From assembly GCA_902834555.1 (NCBI GenBank), contig CADFJN010000012.1:25142-89141 (forward strand): a stretch of 64,000 bases of DNA, in the 5' to 3' direction. Within the stretch, counting starts at the first letter, position 1. Each line of letters opens with the position of its first letter. Source of the stretch: Atopobiaceae bacterium (GTDB taxonomy: Bacteria > Actinomycetota > Coriobacteriia > Coriobacteriales > Atopobiaceae). The position numbers and the translations under genes are program-made. Of the stretch, positions 47,564 to 56,106 are shown in pieces. The notes under the pieces were generated by a model. The model did no database searches, had not been told where the DNA came from, and saw only the letters and a list, made by a program, of their open reading frames with translations.

Positions 47564-49527
47564 GGCCGCGCCTCCCCCGTGACGCCACCGGCGGAAAGGC
47601 CGCCTCCCAGCCCGCCGGCTGCCAGCCCGCCAGCCAAGGACGTCTCGTCAACGGGATGCCAGTTTGCGGGAAGGATGCCCTCAACGTTGTCGTTGAGCCA
47701 ATCCATGGAAACGACGTCCAGCTCCCTCAGCCTGGGCGAGCCCGCCGGCTGAACCACGCCCGCCTGACTTCTCAACTCGCCCGCAAAAGGATCGAGCACG
47801 CCGCGCTCGATGCCGTGCGTGAGCTGGTCGACGAGCTTGCGCGAATAGTAGGGCAAATCGTCCGAGAGGCGCAGCCCAATGACCCCTGACGACATGCCAT
47901 ACCAGTAGCTTACCGCCTGCGGACGCGCAGTGTCGTCGGCATCCTGCCAGGACCCGTTGAGAAGCCCCTGCACGATAAGCTCGTAGTAGCGGCCCCAGTT
48001 CCAAACCGGCAGGGCCAGGTTGTGCACGCAGCCGTTCACCATCTGGTAGAGGCCCAGCGCAAGCGGGTCGTCCCAGGGCGCGGTGACATCCGAGCCCGAC
48101 ATCACGGTCACGCCCTCGTCGGCCATGTGGTGGTAGAGCGAGTCGCCACCACGCGTGGACCAGACCAGCCGCACCTTGACCTTGGGGTCCACCAGCGCCG
48201 CACCAATGGCAAAGGCGTTTATCTCGGCAACCGAACCAAACATGGGGACGTTTGCCTGGTAGCCCACGCGATGGTTGGTGGCAAAGCTCGCCGCCAGTGC
48301 ACCCGTCACGAACTTGGCCTCGTACATGCGCCCGTAGTAGGAGCGAACGCGGCTGTGCGGCAGGTTACAGGAGCAGTTGAGGAAGCGTACCTCCGGGTGG
48401 GCGATGGCCGCTTTGGCCGTACTCGCCATGAGCGTGGGCGAGCAGGTAAAGATCACGTGCACGCCCTGCTCAACAGCCGCATCCACCACCGCCGTGAAGT
48501 CGTCTGGGGAGGAGCAGTCGTCGTAGGCAACGGTCTTCACCGTGCCGCTGAAGCGCTTCTCGACCTCAAGGCGTCCGGCGTCGTGGGCACGCGCCCAACT
48601 CGAGGCTGCCAGGGGCCTCTCGTAGAGAAACGCCAGGCGAAGCGGATTGGCTGGCGAGTAGGGCGTGTGGTACGAGAGCCGCGAGAGAACGCCGCCGCGG
48701 GAGGTTGGCTCTGCCTCCGGCTCGCTTACCAGCACCACATCCTCACGCGGACCCGCCAGCGCAAGCTCGGACCACAGGCGGCCAAGGCGCTCGACCACGA
48801 TGGAGGGCGGCGTGTCCAAAAGGCGCTCATCCGGGAAGTAGCTCAGGTACGCGAGAAGCGCGTCGCCGCAGGTTGCGTCCAGGTGCGAGCCGCCCGCGCG
48901 CTGGTAGAGCGAGCGGAAGTACTGGTAGGTGGAGGTGAGCTCGCGAACGGCTTCGTCGGGCCAGGGGGAGCCAAGGTCACGGCCGAAAAGCGCGGCAAGG
49001 CGCCGGTAGGAGCCCTCGCGCGAGAACTCGATGTCGTAGGTTGGCACTGCTCGCCAGAACTCGAGGAACTCGCCGTAGAGGCGACGCTCCGGTGCGTCCC
49101 ACTGCTTGGGGAGCAGTCGCGTGACCTCGGCCTCGATGGAATAAGCGCCCAGATAGCGCATCACGGAGGTGCGTTTGTTGCCCTCTTGGACGTAGAAGCG
49201 GTGCATATACTCGTAGACCTTAACGGGGTCGCGGAAGCCCTCTGTGGTCTGGATGGTGTAGAGGTTTGACCACTTGGCCGCAAACTCCGTGGTGGTTGCA
49301 AGCACGGGCATAAAGGTGCGCGAGAAGGAGCGCTGCCTGCCCTCGGTGCGCGTGCCGGCCACCATATCGAGCGGGATCTCCATAGTGCCCAGACGCACCT
49401 CGCCGGCAGTGTCACCGGGGGCAAGCACGGAATCAAGCGCGGGCAGATAGGGGTAGATGCCAGCCGACGTGTCGCGGCGCAGGTCTCGCTCGCCGCGACG
49501 GAGGGCCTTTCTGTACTCCTCGCTCAT
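47560..49527 (-). CDS. Cytoplasmic protein with ParB-like segment and BMP (PnrA-type) nucleoside-binding domain
   Basis: A 655-residue protein in two parts. The N-terminal 290 residues include VYEYMHRFYVQEGNKRTSVMRYLGA in pieces, which resembles the ParB/DUF262-like GxxR pattern (EGNKRTSV). From about residue 295 it is a BMP-family substrate-binding domain: LRLAFLYERPLAASSW, FTCSPTLMASTAKAAIAHP and VGYQANVPMFGSVAEINAFAIGA in separate pieces, as in purine-nucleoside-binding lipoproteins. There is no signal peptide or lipobox, and no ABC permease nearby, so it is unlikely to serve transport directly. A Gly/Ala-rich tail ends it. It may sense nucleosides inside the cell. Its stop overlaps the phosphoesterase start. 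Confidence 0.78.
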   Translation of the reverse strand: MSEEYRKALRRGERDLRRDTSAGIYPYLPALDSVLAPGDTAGEVRLGTMEIPLDMVAGTRTEGRQRSFSRTFMPVLATTTEFAAKWSNLYTIQTTEGFRDPVKVYEYMHRFYVQEGNKRTSVMRYLGAYSIEAEVTRLLPKQWDAPERRLYGEFLEFWRAVPTYDIEFSREGSYRRLAALFGRDLGSPWPDEAVRELTSTYQYFRSLYQRAGGSHLDATCGDALLAYLSYFPDERLLDTPPSIVVERLGRLWSELALAGPREDVVLVSEPEAEPTSRGGVLSRLSYHTPYSPANPLRLAFLYERPLAASSWARAHDAGRLEVEKRFSGTVKTVAYDDCSSPDDFTAVVDAAVEQGVHVIFTCSPTLMASTAKAAIAHPEVRFLNCSCNLPHSRVRSYYGRMYEAKFVTGALAASFATNHRVGYQANVPMFGSVAEINAFAIGAALVDPKVKVRLVWSTRGGDSLYHHMADEGVTVMSGSDVTAPWDDPLALGLYQMVNGCVHNLALPVWNWGRYYELIVQGLLNGSWQDADDTARPQAVSYWYGMSSGVIGLRLSDDLPYYSRKLVDQLTHGIERGVLDPFAGELRSQAGVVQPAGSPRLRELDVVSMDWLNDNVEGILPANWHPVDETSLAGGLAAGGLGGGLSAGGVTGEARP

Positions 49528-49659
49528 GGTGGCGGACGTCTCCTTTCGTGCGCGGTGGTGCGCGGCGGGCGCGGCTGGTCACGGTCACTTGTTCAGACAA
49601 GTATACCGCCGCAGGTGCCGGCCGGACCCAGGCGAGAGGCGCGACTTTAGGCCGCCTGC

Positions 49660-49699
49660 AAATCCCGATTGTTTAGAGCACTTTAACCAATCGGGATTT
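49660..49699. repeat. Hairpin with perfect 12-bp arms, GGTTA-core family
   Basis: AAATCCCGATTG (49660-49671) pairs with CAATCGGGATTT (49688-49699), and the loop begins TTTA and ends TTTAAC. The arrangement matches the triple hairpin at 35707-35886. Confidence 0.8.
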
Positions 49700-49806
49700 C
49701 CGCGATTCGGATTGCGTGGCGCTGGTCATGCGAACGCGGCCAAGCATTGTTGCCGGATGGGAGCCTCTCGCGGCTCACAACTGCAGATATTCAGCAACCA
49801 CGCGAC

Positions 49807-49928
49807 GAGCCGGTAACAAGCGCGCTGCTCGGCCACTGGCTCTGCCACCTGTTGTTACCGGCTCGACCAGACCCACTTACGTTCGCCCAGTTGACTGCTG
49901 GGAAGTTCAACGGGCCGGTAACAACGCG
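49807..49928. repeat. Array of the CCGGTAACAA site
   Basis: GAGCCGGTAACAA (49807-49819) is perfectly inverted at 49852-49864, and a third, direct copy GGCCGGTAACAACGCG lies at about 49912-49927. The gap 49528-50343 holds this, the 12-bp hairpin and the ilvD leader structure; no protein gene is seen. Confidence 0.8.
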
Positions 49929-50105
49929 CCACACCGTCGGGAAGAGAAACGCCAGAACAGGCGAGGAGAACGTCGCAACGCCCGGCGCCGGCGCGTAAAT
50001 CACCTCGTCATCTGCGGAATTTACTTCTTCGTTACAGCACATCACCAGTACGTAGCGTAGAATCGTCCGCACAGTTTCAGAGCAAATGCGATGACAGGGC
50101 GAGTA

Positions 50106-50162
50106 CTTGCCAAGCCATCCCACAGTAAGCGGGCGAGATGAGAACCCGCGGTGGTTGGCAAG
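50106..50162 (+). promoter_or_regulatory. Structured leader upstream of ilvD
   Basis: CTTGCCAAGCCA (50106-50117) pairs with TGGTTGGCAAG (50152-50162) with one bulge, and GCGGG (50129-50133) pairs with CCCGC (50145-50149) inside it. It lies 181 bp before the ilvD ATG and could be part of an mRNA leader. No T-box motif (GGTGGNACCGCG type) or Val/Leu/Ile-rich leader peptide was found, so the regulatory role is a guess. Confidence 0.45.
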
Positions 50163-50343
50163 GAACATTCCCTCGAGCTGCTCGGGCGAACGCGCGCCGC
50201 CTCTGGGCCACCCCCCACGCAGGCAGCAGCGCAACTACCTCGGGCCGGAGTCCACCGTAACGGGCATCGGGAGAACGCACCACGTCTCACCTGAAGTCGT
50301 ATTTCTCGCACAAGAAAGGTTGCGCAGGAAGCGAGAGGTGACC

Positions 50344-52008
50344 ATGGAACTTCGAAGCGATGCCATCAAGCGGGGCTTGGCCCGCGCTCCACACAGAAGC
50401 CTGCTCAAGGCCGACGGCCTTACCGACGAGGAACTCGAGCGCCCACTTGTGGCGGTTGTCTCGTCCCAGAACGAGGTCATTCCCGGCCACACCCACTTGG
50501 ACAAGATCGCCGAGGCCGTTAAGGCCGGCGTACGCATGGCCGGCGGCACTCCGCTGCAGGTAAACACCATCGGCGTCTGCGACGGCATCGCCATGAACCA
50601 CGAGGGCATGCGCTTCTCGCTCACCAGTCGAGAGGTAATTGCAGACTCTGTCGAGTGCGCCATCCAGGGCCACCAGTTTGACGCCATGGTCCTCATCCCC
50701 AGCTGCGACAAGATCGTCCCCGGCATGCTCATCGCCGCGTGCCGCCTGGACATCCCCACCGTGCTGGTCTCCGGCGGCCCCATGCTCGCCGGCCGCGGCC
50801 GCCACGGCGAGGAGACCGACCTCAACAGCCTCTTTGACGCCGTGGGCCAGGTGACCGCCGGCACCATGACCGAGGACGAGATGCACTGGCTCGAGAACAC
50901 CGCCTGCCCCACCTGCGGCAGCTGCTCGGGTATGTTCACCGCCAACTCCATCTGCTGCCTGGCCGAGGCCCTGGGCATCGCGCTTCCCGGCAACGGCACC
51001 ATCCCCGCCGTCTACTCCGAGCGCATCCGCCTGGCAAAGCACGCCGGCATGAAGGTCATGGAGCTGCTCGAGAAGGGCATCACTGCCCGTCAGATCATCG
51101 ACGCCCGCGCCGTTCGCAACGGCATGGCGCTTGACCAGGCCTTTGGTGGCTCGACCAACACCATGCTGCACCTCACGGCCATCGCGCATGCAGCCGGCTG
51201 CCCCGTGACCATGGACGACTGGGACAAGGCCTGCTCGGCCACGCCCAACATCGTGCGTCTGGCACCCGCAGGCCCACTCCACATCCAGGACCTGAACGAC
51301 GTGGGCGGCGTCTCGGCCATCATCGGCGAGCTTGGCCGCTCCGGGCACCTTGACCTCACGGCCAACACCTGCCACGGCACCATGGCCGAGTGGGTCGAGC
51401 AGTGCCCGCCCGTCGACGGCACGGTGGTGCGCCACATCGACAACCCGTACTCCCCCGACGGCGGCCTCAAGGTCATGCGCGGCACCCTCGCGCCCGACTG
51501 CAGCGTGGTCAAGAAGAGCGCCGTCGACCCCAGCATGTACAAGCACACCGGCCCCGCGCGCGTCTTCGACTCCGAGGAGGCCGCCTGCGAGGCAATCTTC
51601 GGCGGCAAGATCAACCCCGGCGACGTCGTGGTGATTCGCTACGAGGGCCCCGCCGGCGGTCCTGGCATGCGCGAGATGCTCACCCCCACCTCCGCCATCT
51701 GCGGCATGGGCCTGGCAAAGTCCGTCGCCCTCATCACCGACGGCCGCTTCTCCGGCGCGAGCAAGGGCCCCTGCGTGGGCCACGTGAGCCCCGAGGCCGC
51801 AGCCGGCGGCCCCATCGCCCTGGTGCACGAGGGTGACCAGATCTCCATCGACATCGAGGCCGGCACGCTCGACCTGCTCGTCGACGAGGACGAGCTGGCG
51901 CGCCGTCGTGCCGCCTGGGAGCCGCCCGCGCCCAAGTACACCACGGGCGTCCTCTCCCGTTACGCCAAGCTCGTGACCAGCGCAGACAAGGGGGCATACC
52001 TGTCATGA
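50344..52008 (+). CDS. ilvD: Dihydroxy-acid dehydratase
   Basis: Dehydrates dihydroxyisovalerate and dihydroxymethylvalerate to keto acids, the third step of valine and isoleucine synthesis. The 554-residue chain has the Fe-S ligand regions GVCDGIAMNHEGM, IPSCDKIVPGML and PTCGSCSGMFTANS, and the C-terminal DGRFSGASKGPCVGHVSPEA. AGAGGTG lies upstream of the ATG at 50344; the frame extends 79 codons further but with no ribosome site. It heads ilvD-ilvB-ilvN-ilvC, and its stop overlaps the ilvB start by four bases. Confidence 0.97.
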   Translation: MELRSDAIKRGLARAPHRSLLKADGLTDEELERPLVAVVSSQNEVIPGHTHLDKIAEAVKAGVRMAGGTPLQVNTIGVCDGIAMNHEGMRFSLTSREVIADSVECAIQGHQFDAMVLIPSCDKIVPGMLIAACRLDIPTVLVSGGPMLAGRGRHGEETDLNSLFDAVGQVTAGTMTEDEMHWLENTACPTCGSCSGMFTANSICCLAEALGIALPGNGTIPAVYSERIRLAKHAGMKVMELLEKGITARQIIDARAVRNGMALDQAFGGSTNTMLHLTAIAHAAGCPVTMDDWDKACSATPNIVRLAPAGPLHIQDLNDVGGVSAIIGELGRSGHLDLTANTCHGTMAEWVEQCPPVDGTVVRHIDNPYSPDGGLKVMRGTLAPDCSVVKKSAVDPSMYKHTGPARVFDSEEAACEAIFGGKINPGDVVVIRYEGPAGGPGMREMLTPTSAICGMGLAKSVALITDGRFSGASKGPCVGHVSPEAAAGGPIALVHEGDQISIDIEAGTLDLLVDEDELARRRAAWEPPAPKYTTGVLSRYAKLVTSADKGAYLS

Positions 52009-53915
52009 CGAACACCGACAGCCACGCGGCGTCCGTCGCCGAGAAGCTCGCCCGCAAGCAGACGGCCATCGAGGGAAAGCCCTTTGGCATGGGCTCCCAC
52101 TCGGAGTACGAGGGCAAGACCATGACCGGCGCCCAGGCGATCATCGCAAGCCTGGAGTGCGAGGGCGTCGACACGATCTTTGGCTACCCCGGCGGCCAGG
52201 CAATCAAGATCTACGACGCGCTCTATGACTCCAAGCGCATCCACCACGTGCTGGCCAGGCACGAGCAGGGCGCAACCCACATGGCCGACGGCTATGCCCG
52301 CGCCACGGGCAAGGTGGGCGTTGTTCTCGTCACCTCTGGCCCCGGCGCCACCAACACCGTGACGGGCATCATGACCGCATACATGGACTCCGTGCCCCTG
52401 GTGGTTATCACCGGCCAGGTCACGCGCGGCGTCATTGGCACCGACTCGTTCCAGGAGTCGGACATCGTGGGCATCACCATGCCCATCGTGAAGCACTCGT
52501 TCCTGCTGCAGTCCACCGACGACCTCACGCGCACCTTCCGCGAGGCGTTCTACATTGCCTCCACCGGCCGCCCGGGCCCCGTCCTCATCGACATCCCCAG
52601 CGACCTCTCCGGCTCGCAGATGGTCTTCCACTACCCGGACTCCATTAGCATCGCAAGCTACAAGCCCACCTACCGCGGCAACGCACGGCAGGTCAAGCAG
52701 GCCGCGCAGCTCATCATGAAGGCCAAGCGCCCGCTCATCTACGCCGGCGGCGGCATCGTGACCAGCCACGCCTGCCAGGAGCTGGTCGAGCTCTCTGAGA
52801 CCATGGACATTCCCGTGGTGACCTCGCTCATGGGCAAGGGAGCCATGCCCTGCTCAAACAAGCACAACCTGGGGCCGGTTGGCATGCACGGCTCAAAGTA
52901 CGCAAACATGGCCGTCATGGAGTGCGACCTGCTCATCGCCGTGGGCGCGCGCTTCTCGGACCGCGTGACCGGCAAGGTCTCTGAGTTTGCGCCACACGCG
53001 AAGGTCATCCACATCGACATCGACCCGGCCGAGATAGGCAAGATCGTGAACCCCACGGTGCCCATCGTAGGAGACGCCAAGGTGGTTCTCGCCTCGCTCA
53101 ACGAGCGCCTGCACAAGGAGGACGCCAAGCCCGTGGACGACGGCTGGTTTGCCGAGGTCTGCTCGTGGCGCGAGCGCTGGCCGTTCTACACCGACGACTT
53201 TGCCAGCACCATCGACTACCCGGACAAGATCGCACCCGAGGTCGTGCTCTCGATGCTCTCGGACAAGCTTGATCCCAATGCCTCCATCGTCACCACCGAG
53301 GTGGGCCAGCACCAGATGTGGGCGCACCAGAACATCCACCGCGAGCACGCACGCACGTTCCTCTCGTCCGGCGGCGCCGGCACCATGGGCTTTGGCTTCC
53401 CTGCCGCCATTGGCGCCAAAATCGGCTGCCCCGACGACGAGGTGGTCTGCATTGCCGGCGACGGCTCGTTCCAGATGAACGTGCAGGAGATGGCCACCGC
53501 CATCCAGGAGAACGTGCCAGTCAAGGTGATGATTATCGACAACAGCGCCCTGGGCATGGTCTACCAGTGGCAGAAGCTCTTCTACCACGAGCGCTACTCG
53601 TTCACCAAGCTGCCCGACGTGCCGGACTTTGTGAAGCTGGCAGACGCCTACGGCTGGCGCGGCCGGCGCATCTCTCGCCCCGAGGAGGTCGAGGATGCGC
53701 TTGACGAGATGCTCGCCTCCAAGGAGCCGTACCTCCTGGACGTCGTGATTCCCACGGACCAGACGGTCTACCCCATGGTTGCCCCCGGCGCGCCTATCGA
53801 CGACATCATCGGTGCGCTGGACGTGACGCTTGGCGGCGTTCGCGTCTCCGGAAAGGGCTTTGGCAAGGACGGACGCCCCGCCACAGCGGGCGGCGAGAAG
53901 GACGGTGACGAATGA
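52005..53915 (+). CDS. ilvB: Acetolactate synthase, large (catalytic) subunit
   Basis: ThDP-dependent enzyme that condenses pyruvate to acetolactate, or with 2-oxobutyrate to acetohydroxybutyrate. It has 636 residues, with a 40-residue N-terminal extension before GAQAIIASLECEGVDTIFGYPGG. The catalytic Glu lies in RHEQGATHMADGYARATG. The ThDP/Mg site is GDGSFQMNVQEMATAIQ...DNSALGMVYQWQ. The overlap ATGA with ilvD and with ilvN indicates translational coupling. The regulatory subunit follows at once. Confidence 0.97.
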   Translation: MTNTDSHAASVAEKLARKQTAIEGKPFGMGSHSEYEGKTMTGAQAIIASLECEGVDTIFGYPGGQAIKIYDALYDSKRIHHVLARHEQGATHMADGYARATGKVGVVLVTSGPGATNTVTGIMTAYMDSVPLVVITGQVTRGVIGTDSFQESDIVGITMPIVKHSFLLQSTDDLTRTFREAFYIASTGRPGPVLIDIPSDLSGSQMVFHYPDSISIASYKPTYRGNARQVKQAAQLIMKAKRPLIYAGGGIVTSHACQELVELSETMDIPVVTSLMGKGAMPCSNKHNLGPVGMHGSKYANMAVMECDLLIAVGARFSDRVTGKVSEFAPHAKVIHIDIDPAEIGKIVNPTVPIVGDAKVVLASLNERLHKEDAKPVDDGWFAEVCSWRERWPFYTDDFASTIDYPDKIAPEVVLSMLSDKLDPNASIVTTEVGQHQMWAHQNIHREHARTFLSSGGAGTMGFGFPAAIGAKIGCPDDEVVCIAGDGSFQMNVQEMATAIQENVPVKVMIIDNSALGMVYQWQKLFYHERYSFTKLPDVPDFVKLADAYGWRGRRISRPEEVEDALDEMLASKEPYLLDVVIPTDQTVYPMVAPGAPIDDIIGALDVTLGGVRVSGKGFGKDGRPATAGGEKDGDE

Positions 53916-54397
53916 TGAAGCACATCCTCTCCGTGCTGGTCGAGAACAAGCCGGGCGTGCTCTCGCGCGTCACCGGCATGATTAGCCGGCGCGGGTTCAA
54001 CATTGGTTCGCTCACCGTTGCTCCCACCGAGGACGAGAACCTCTCGCGCATGACCATCATCGTCGAGGCCGATGACGTGGGCTTCGAGCAGATCACCAAG
54101 CAGCTGCACAAGCTTGTCTCGGTCTTCAAGATCTCCGACCTCACCGAGGACGACGCCATCGAGCGCGAGCTGGTGCTCTTCAAGGTGCAATGCTCGCCGG
54201 AGCGCCGCCACGAGATCATCGAGATCGCGGGCGTCTTCCGCGCCAACATCGTGGACGTGGGCAAGAACACGCTCACGGTGGAGGCCACCGGTACCGAGAG
54301 CAAGCTCGACGCACTTGAGGACCTCTTCCGCAGCTACGGCATTCGCCAGCTCACGCGCACCGGCAAGATCGCGATGTCGCGCGGGCACGACCAGTAG
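53912..54397 (+). CDS. ilvN: Acetolactate synthase, small (regulatory) subunit
   Basis: A 161-residue ACT-domain subunit that raises activity and gives valine feedback inhibition of the large subunit. The ACT part reads ILSVLVENKPGVLSRVTGMISRRGFNIGSLTV in sequence, and the C-terminal ALS_ss_C part follows with FRANIVDVG. The first ATG overlaps the ilvB stop; a second ATG follows immediately, so the true start may be either. Two hairpins separate it from ilvC. Confidence 0.96.
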   Translation: MMKHILSVLVENKPGVLSRVTGMISRRGFNIGSLTVAPTEDENLSRMTIIVEADDVGFEQITKQLHKLVSVFKISDLTEDDAIERELVLFKVQCSPERRHEIIEIAGVFRANIVDVGKNTLTVEATGTESKLDALEDLFRSYGIRQLTRTGKIAMSRGHDQ

Positions 54398-54402
54398 CAC
54401 CC

Positions 54403-54464
54403 CGTGGGCCGGCGCCTGCACCCGGCCCCACGAACACGGTTCAAACCGCCACCCGGCGGTTGAA
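54403..54464 (+). promoter_or_regulatory. Two hairpins between ilvN and ilvC
   Basis: CGTGGGCCGG/CCGGCCCCACG (about 54403-54432) and TTCAAACCGCC/GGCGGTTGAA (54440-54464) are adjacent stems, with no T-tract. They may set relative ilvN/ilvC expression by mRNA processing or partial termination. Confidence 0.5.
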
Positions 54465-54501
54465 CATAGAAGGAAACGGCACAAACGAAAGGAAGTACGA
54501 C

Positions 54502-55506
54502 ATGGCCGTCACCATCTACTACGAGAAGGACTGCGACCCCTCGATCATCCAGGGCAAGAAGGTCGCCATTATCGGCTACGGCTCGCAGGGCCATGCCCAC
54601 GCGCTGAACCTCATGGACTCCGGCGTCGACGTGCGCGTTGGCCTGCGCGAGGGTTCCAAGTCCGCCGAGAAGGCCCGCGAGCACGGCCTCAAGGTGACGG
54701 ACATGGCGACGGCCGCCAAGGAGGCCGACGTCGTGATGATCCTGACCCCCGACGAGACTCAGCCGGCGGTCTACAAGGAGTTCATCGAGCCCAACCTCGA
54801 GCCGGGCAACACTCTGGCCTTTGCCCACGGCTTCAACATCCACTACGGCTACATCAAGGCTCCCGAGGGCGTCAACGTAATCATGGTTGCCCCCAAGGGC
54901 CCGGGCCACATCGTGCGCCGTCAGTACACCGAGGGCTCCGGCGTGCCCGACCTGGTCTGCGTTGAGACCGACGCCACCGGTGACGCGTGGCCGCTGGCTA
55001 TGTCCTACGCGTGGGCGCTGGGCGGTGCCCGCTCCGGCCTCATCAAGGCGACCTTCGCCGAGGAGACCGAGGAGGACCTCTTTGGTGAGCAGGCAGTTCT
55101 CTGCGGCGGCCTGGTCGAGCTGGTCAAGGCCGGCTTCGAGACCCTCACCGAGGCTGGCTACCCCGAGGAGCTGGCCTACTTCGAGTGCTATCACGAGATG
55201 AAGATGATCGTGGACCTCATGTACGAGAAGGGCATCCACTTCATGAACTACTCCATCTCCAACACGGCCGAGTACGGCGAGTACTACGCCGGTCCGCTGG
55301 TCATCAACGACAAGTCGCGCGAGGCCATGAAGTACATCCTCAAGCGCATCCAGGACGGCTCGTTTGCCCAGGAGTTCGTCGACGACTGCAACAACGGCCA
55401 CAAGAAGCTGCTCGAGGAGCGCGAGAAGATCAACACGCACCCCATCGAGACCACCGGCGAGCGCGTGCGCTCCATGTTCTCCTGGCTCTCGAAGGACGAG
55501 GACTAG
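54502..55506 (+). CDS. ilvC: Ketol-acid reductoisomerase
   Basis: NAD(P)H-dependent isomeroreductase of branched-chain amino acid synthesis. The 334-residue class I enzyme has the Rossmann start KVAIIGYGSQGHAHALNL and the loop VGLREGSKSAEKA, with serines that usually bind the NADP phosphate. It continues with FAHGFNIHYGYI and the Mg/substrate region YFECYHEMKMIVDLMYE. AAAGGAA lies upstream of the ATG at 54502. It is last in the operon, ahead of a strong terminator. Confidence 0.97.
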   Translation: MAVTIYYEKDCDPSIIQGKKVAIIGYGSQGHAHALNLMDSGVDVRVGLREGSKSAEKAREHGLKVTDMATAAKEADVVMILTPDETQPAVYKEFIEPNLEPGNTLAFAHGFNIHYGYIKAPEGVNVIMVAPKGPGHIVRRQYTEGSGVPDLVCVETDATGDAWPLAMSYAWALGGARSGLIKATFAEETEEDLFGEQAVLCGGLVELVKAGFETLTEAGYPEELAYFECYHEMKMIVDLMYEKGIHFMNYSISNTAEYGEYYAGPLVINDKSREAMKYILKRIQDGSFAQEFVDDCNNGHKKLLEEREKINTHPIETTGERVRSMFSWLSKDED

Positions 55507-55543
55507 CCGCGCGCTTGCGTAAGCTAGACTTTGCTGCTTGACT

Positions 55544-55579
55544 GCCCCGCCGGAACCCAGTTCCGGCGGGGCTTTTCTT
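55544..55579 (+). terminator. Terminator of the ilv operon
   Basis: A perfect 12-bp stem, GCCCCGCCGGAA (55544-55555) and TTCCGGCGGGGC (55561-55572), is followed by TTTTCTT. Confidence 0.95.
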
Positions 55580-55711
55580 GTGCGAGACGGCCGCATAGCT
55601 TGCTTGTGCAATTCTCCTGCCAGCATTGCGTCTGTCCTTCCTGCGCCCGTTGCTCTAGGACAGCTGCCTGAGGGCAAAACAAAGGCTGGATGAGAACGTA
55701 AGACACCTAGT

Positions 55712-55963
55712 GCTGCACAAAATAGGTCTATCGAACGGGAAAATCGCTGGCGCTGCACAAAAACGGGCTATCGAACGGTGCCTCAGTTCCATTAGCATCA
55801 ACTATTTAAATATCTATGCGTGTAAATGCAAATTTTTGATAGGTAATGCATCATTTTGCATGTTTAGTTGTATATTTGATAATTGCAGCAGAAACGCACC
55901 GTTCGATAGAGCATTTTTATGCACGGAGTCCCAGATTTCCGTCCGATAGAGCGTTTTTATGCA
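55712..55963. repeat. Symmetric four-copy repeat array, 40-bp period
   Basis: A 27-bp motif (GCTGCACAAAA, variable bases, CTATCGAACGG) is direct at 55712-55738 and 55752-55778. It is inverted (CCGTTCGATAGAGC...ATGCA) at 55899-55923 and 55939-55963. Both pairs are exactly 40 bp apart. The 120-bp centre is strikingly AT-rich (ACTATTTAAATATC, ATTTTTGATAGG). The geometry equals that of 8370-8617 with a different motif. No gene is seen in 55580-56106. Confidence 0.88.
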
Positions 55964-56106
55964 GCTCAACGTCCGGATCCAGTAGTTTCCCTAAGGTAAC
56001 CAGCCTACTTGTAAGTGCGTACTTCCCTATGTGGAGTCAACAAGCCACACTGAGACCAGTGAATACGGCGGGCACCCCGGCGCCCGCCCAGCAAGGGGAG
56101 GAAACC

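Noticed and set aside
50000..50343. T-box riboswitch in the ilvD leader
   Set aside because: GCGGTGG at 50147-50153 looked like part of the T-box bulge, but the full GGTGGNACCGCG consensus and specifier stem are absent.
50287..51828. 513-codon minus frame opposite ilvD
   Set aside because: ilvD is unambiguous on the plus strand; the opposite frame is Gly/His/Ala-rich with no motif.
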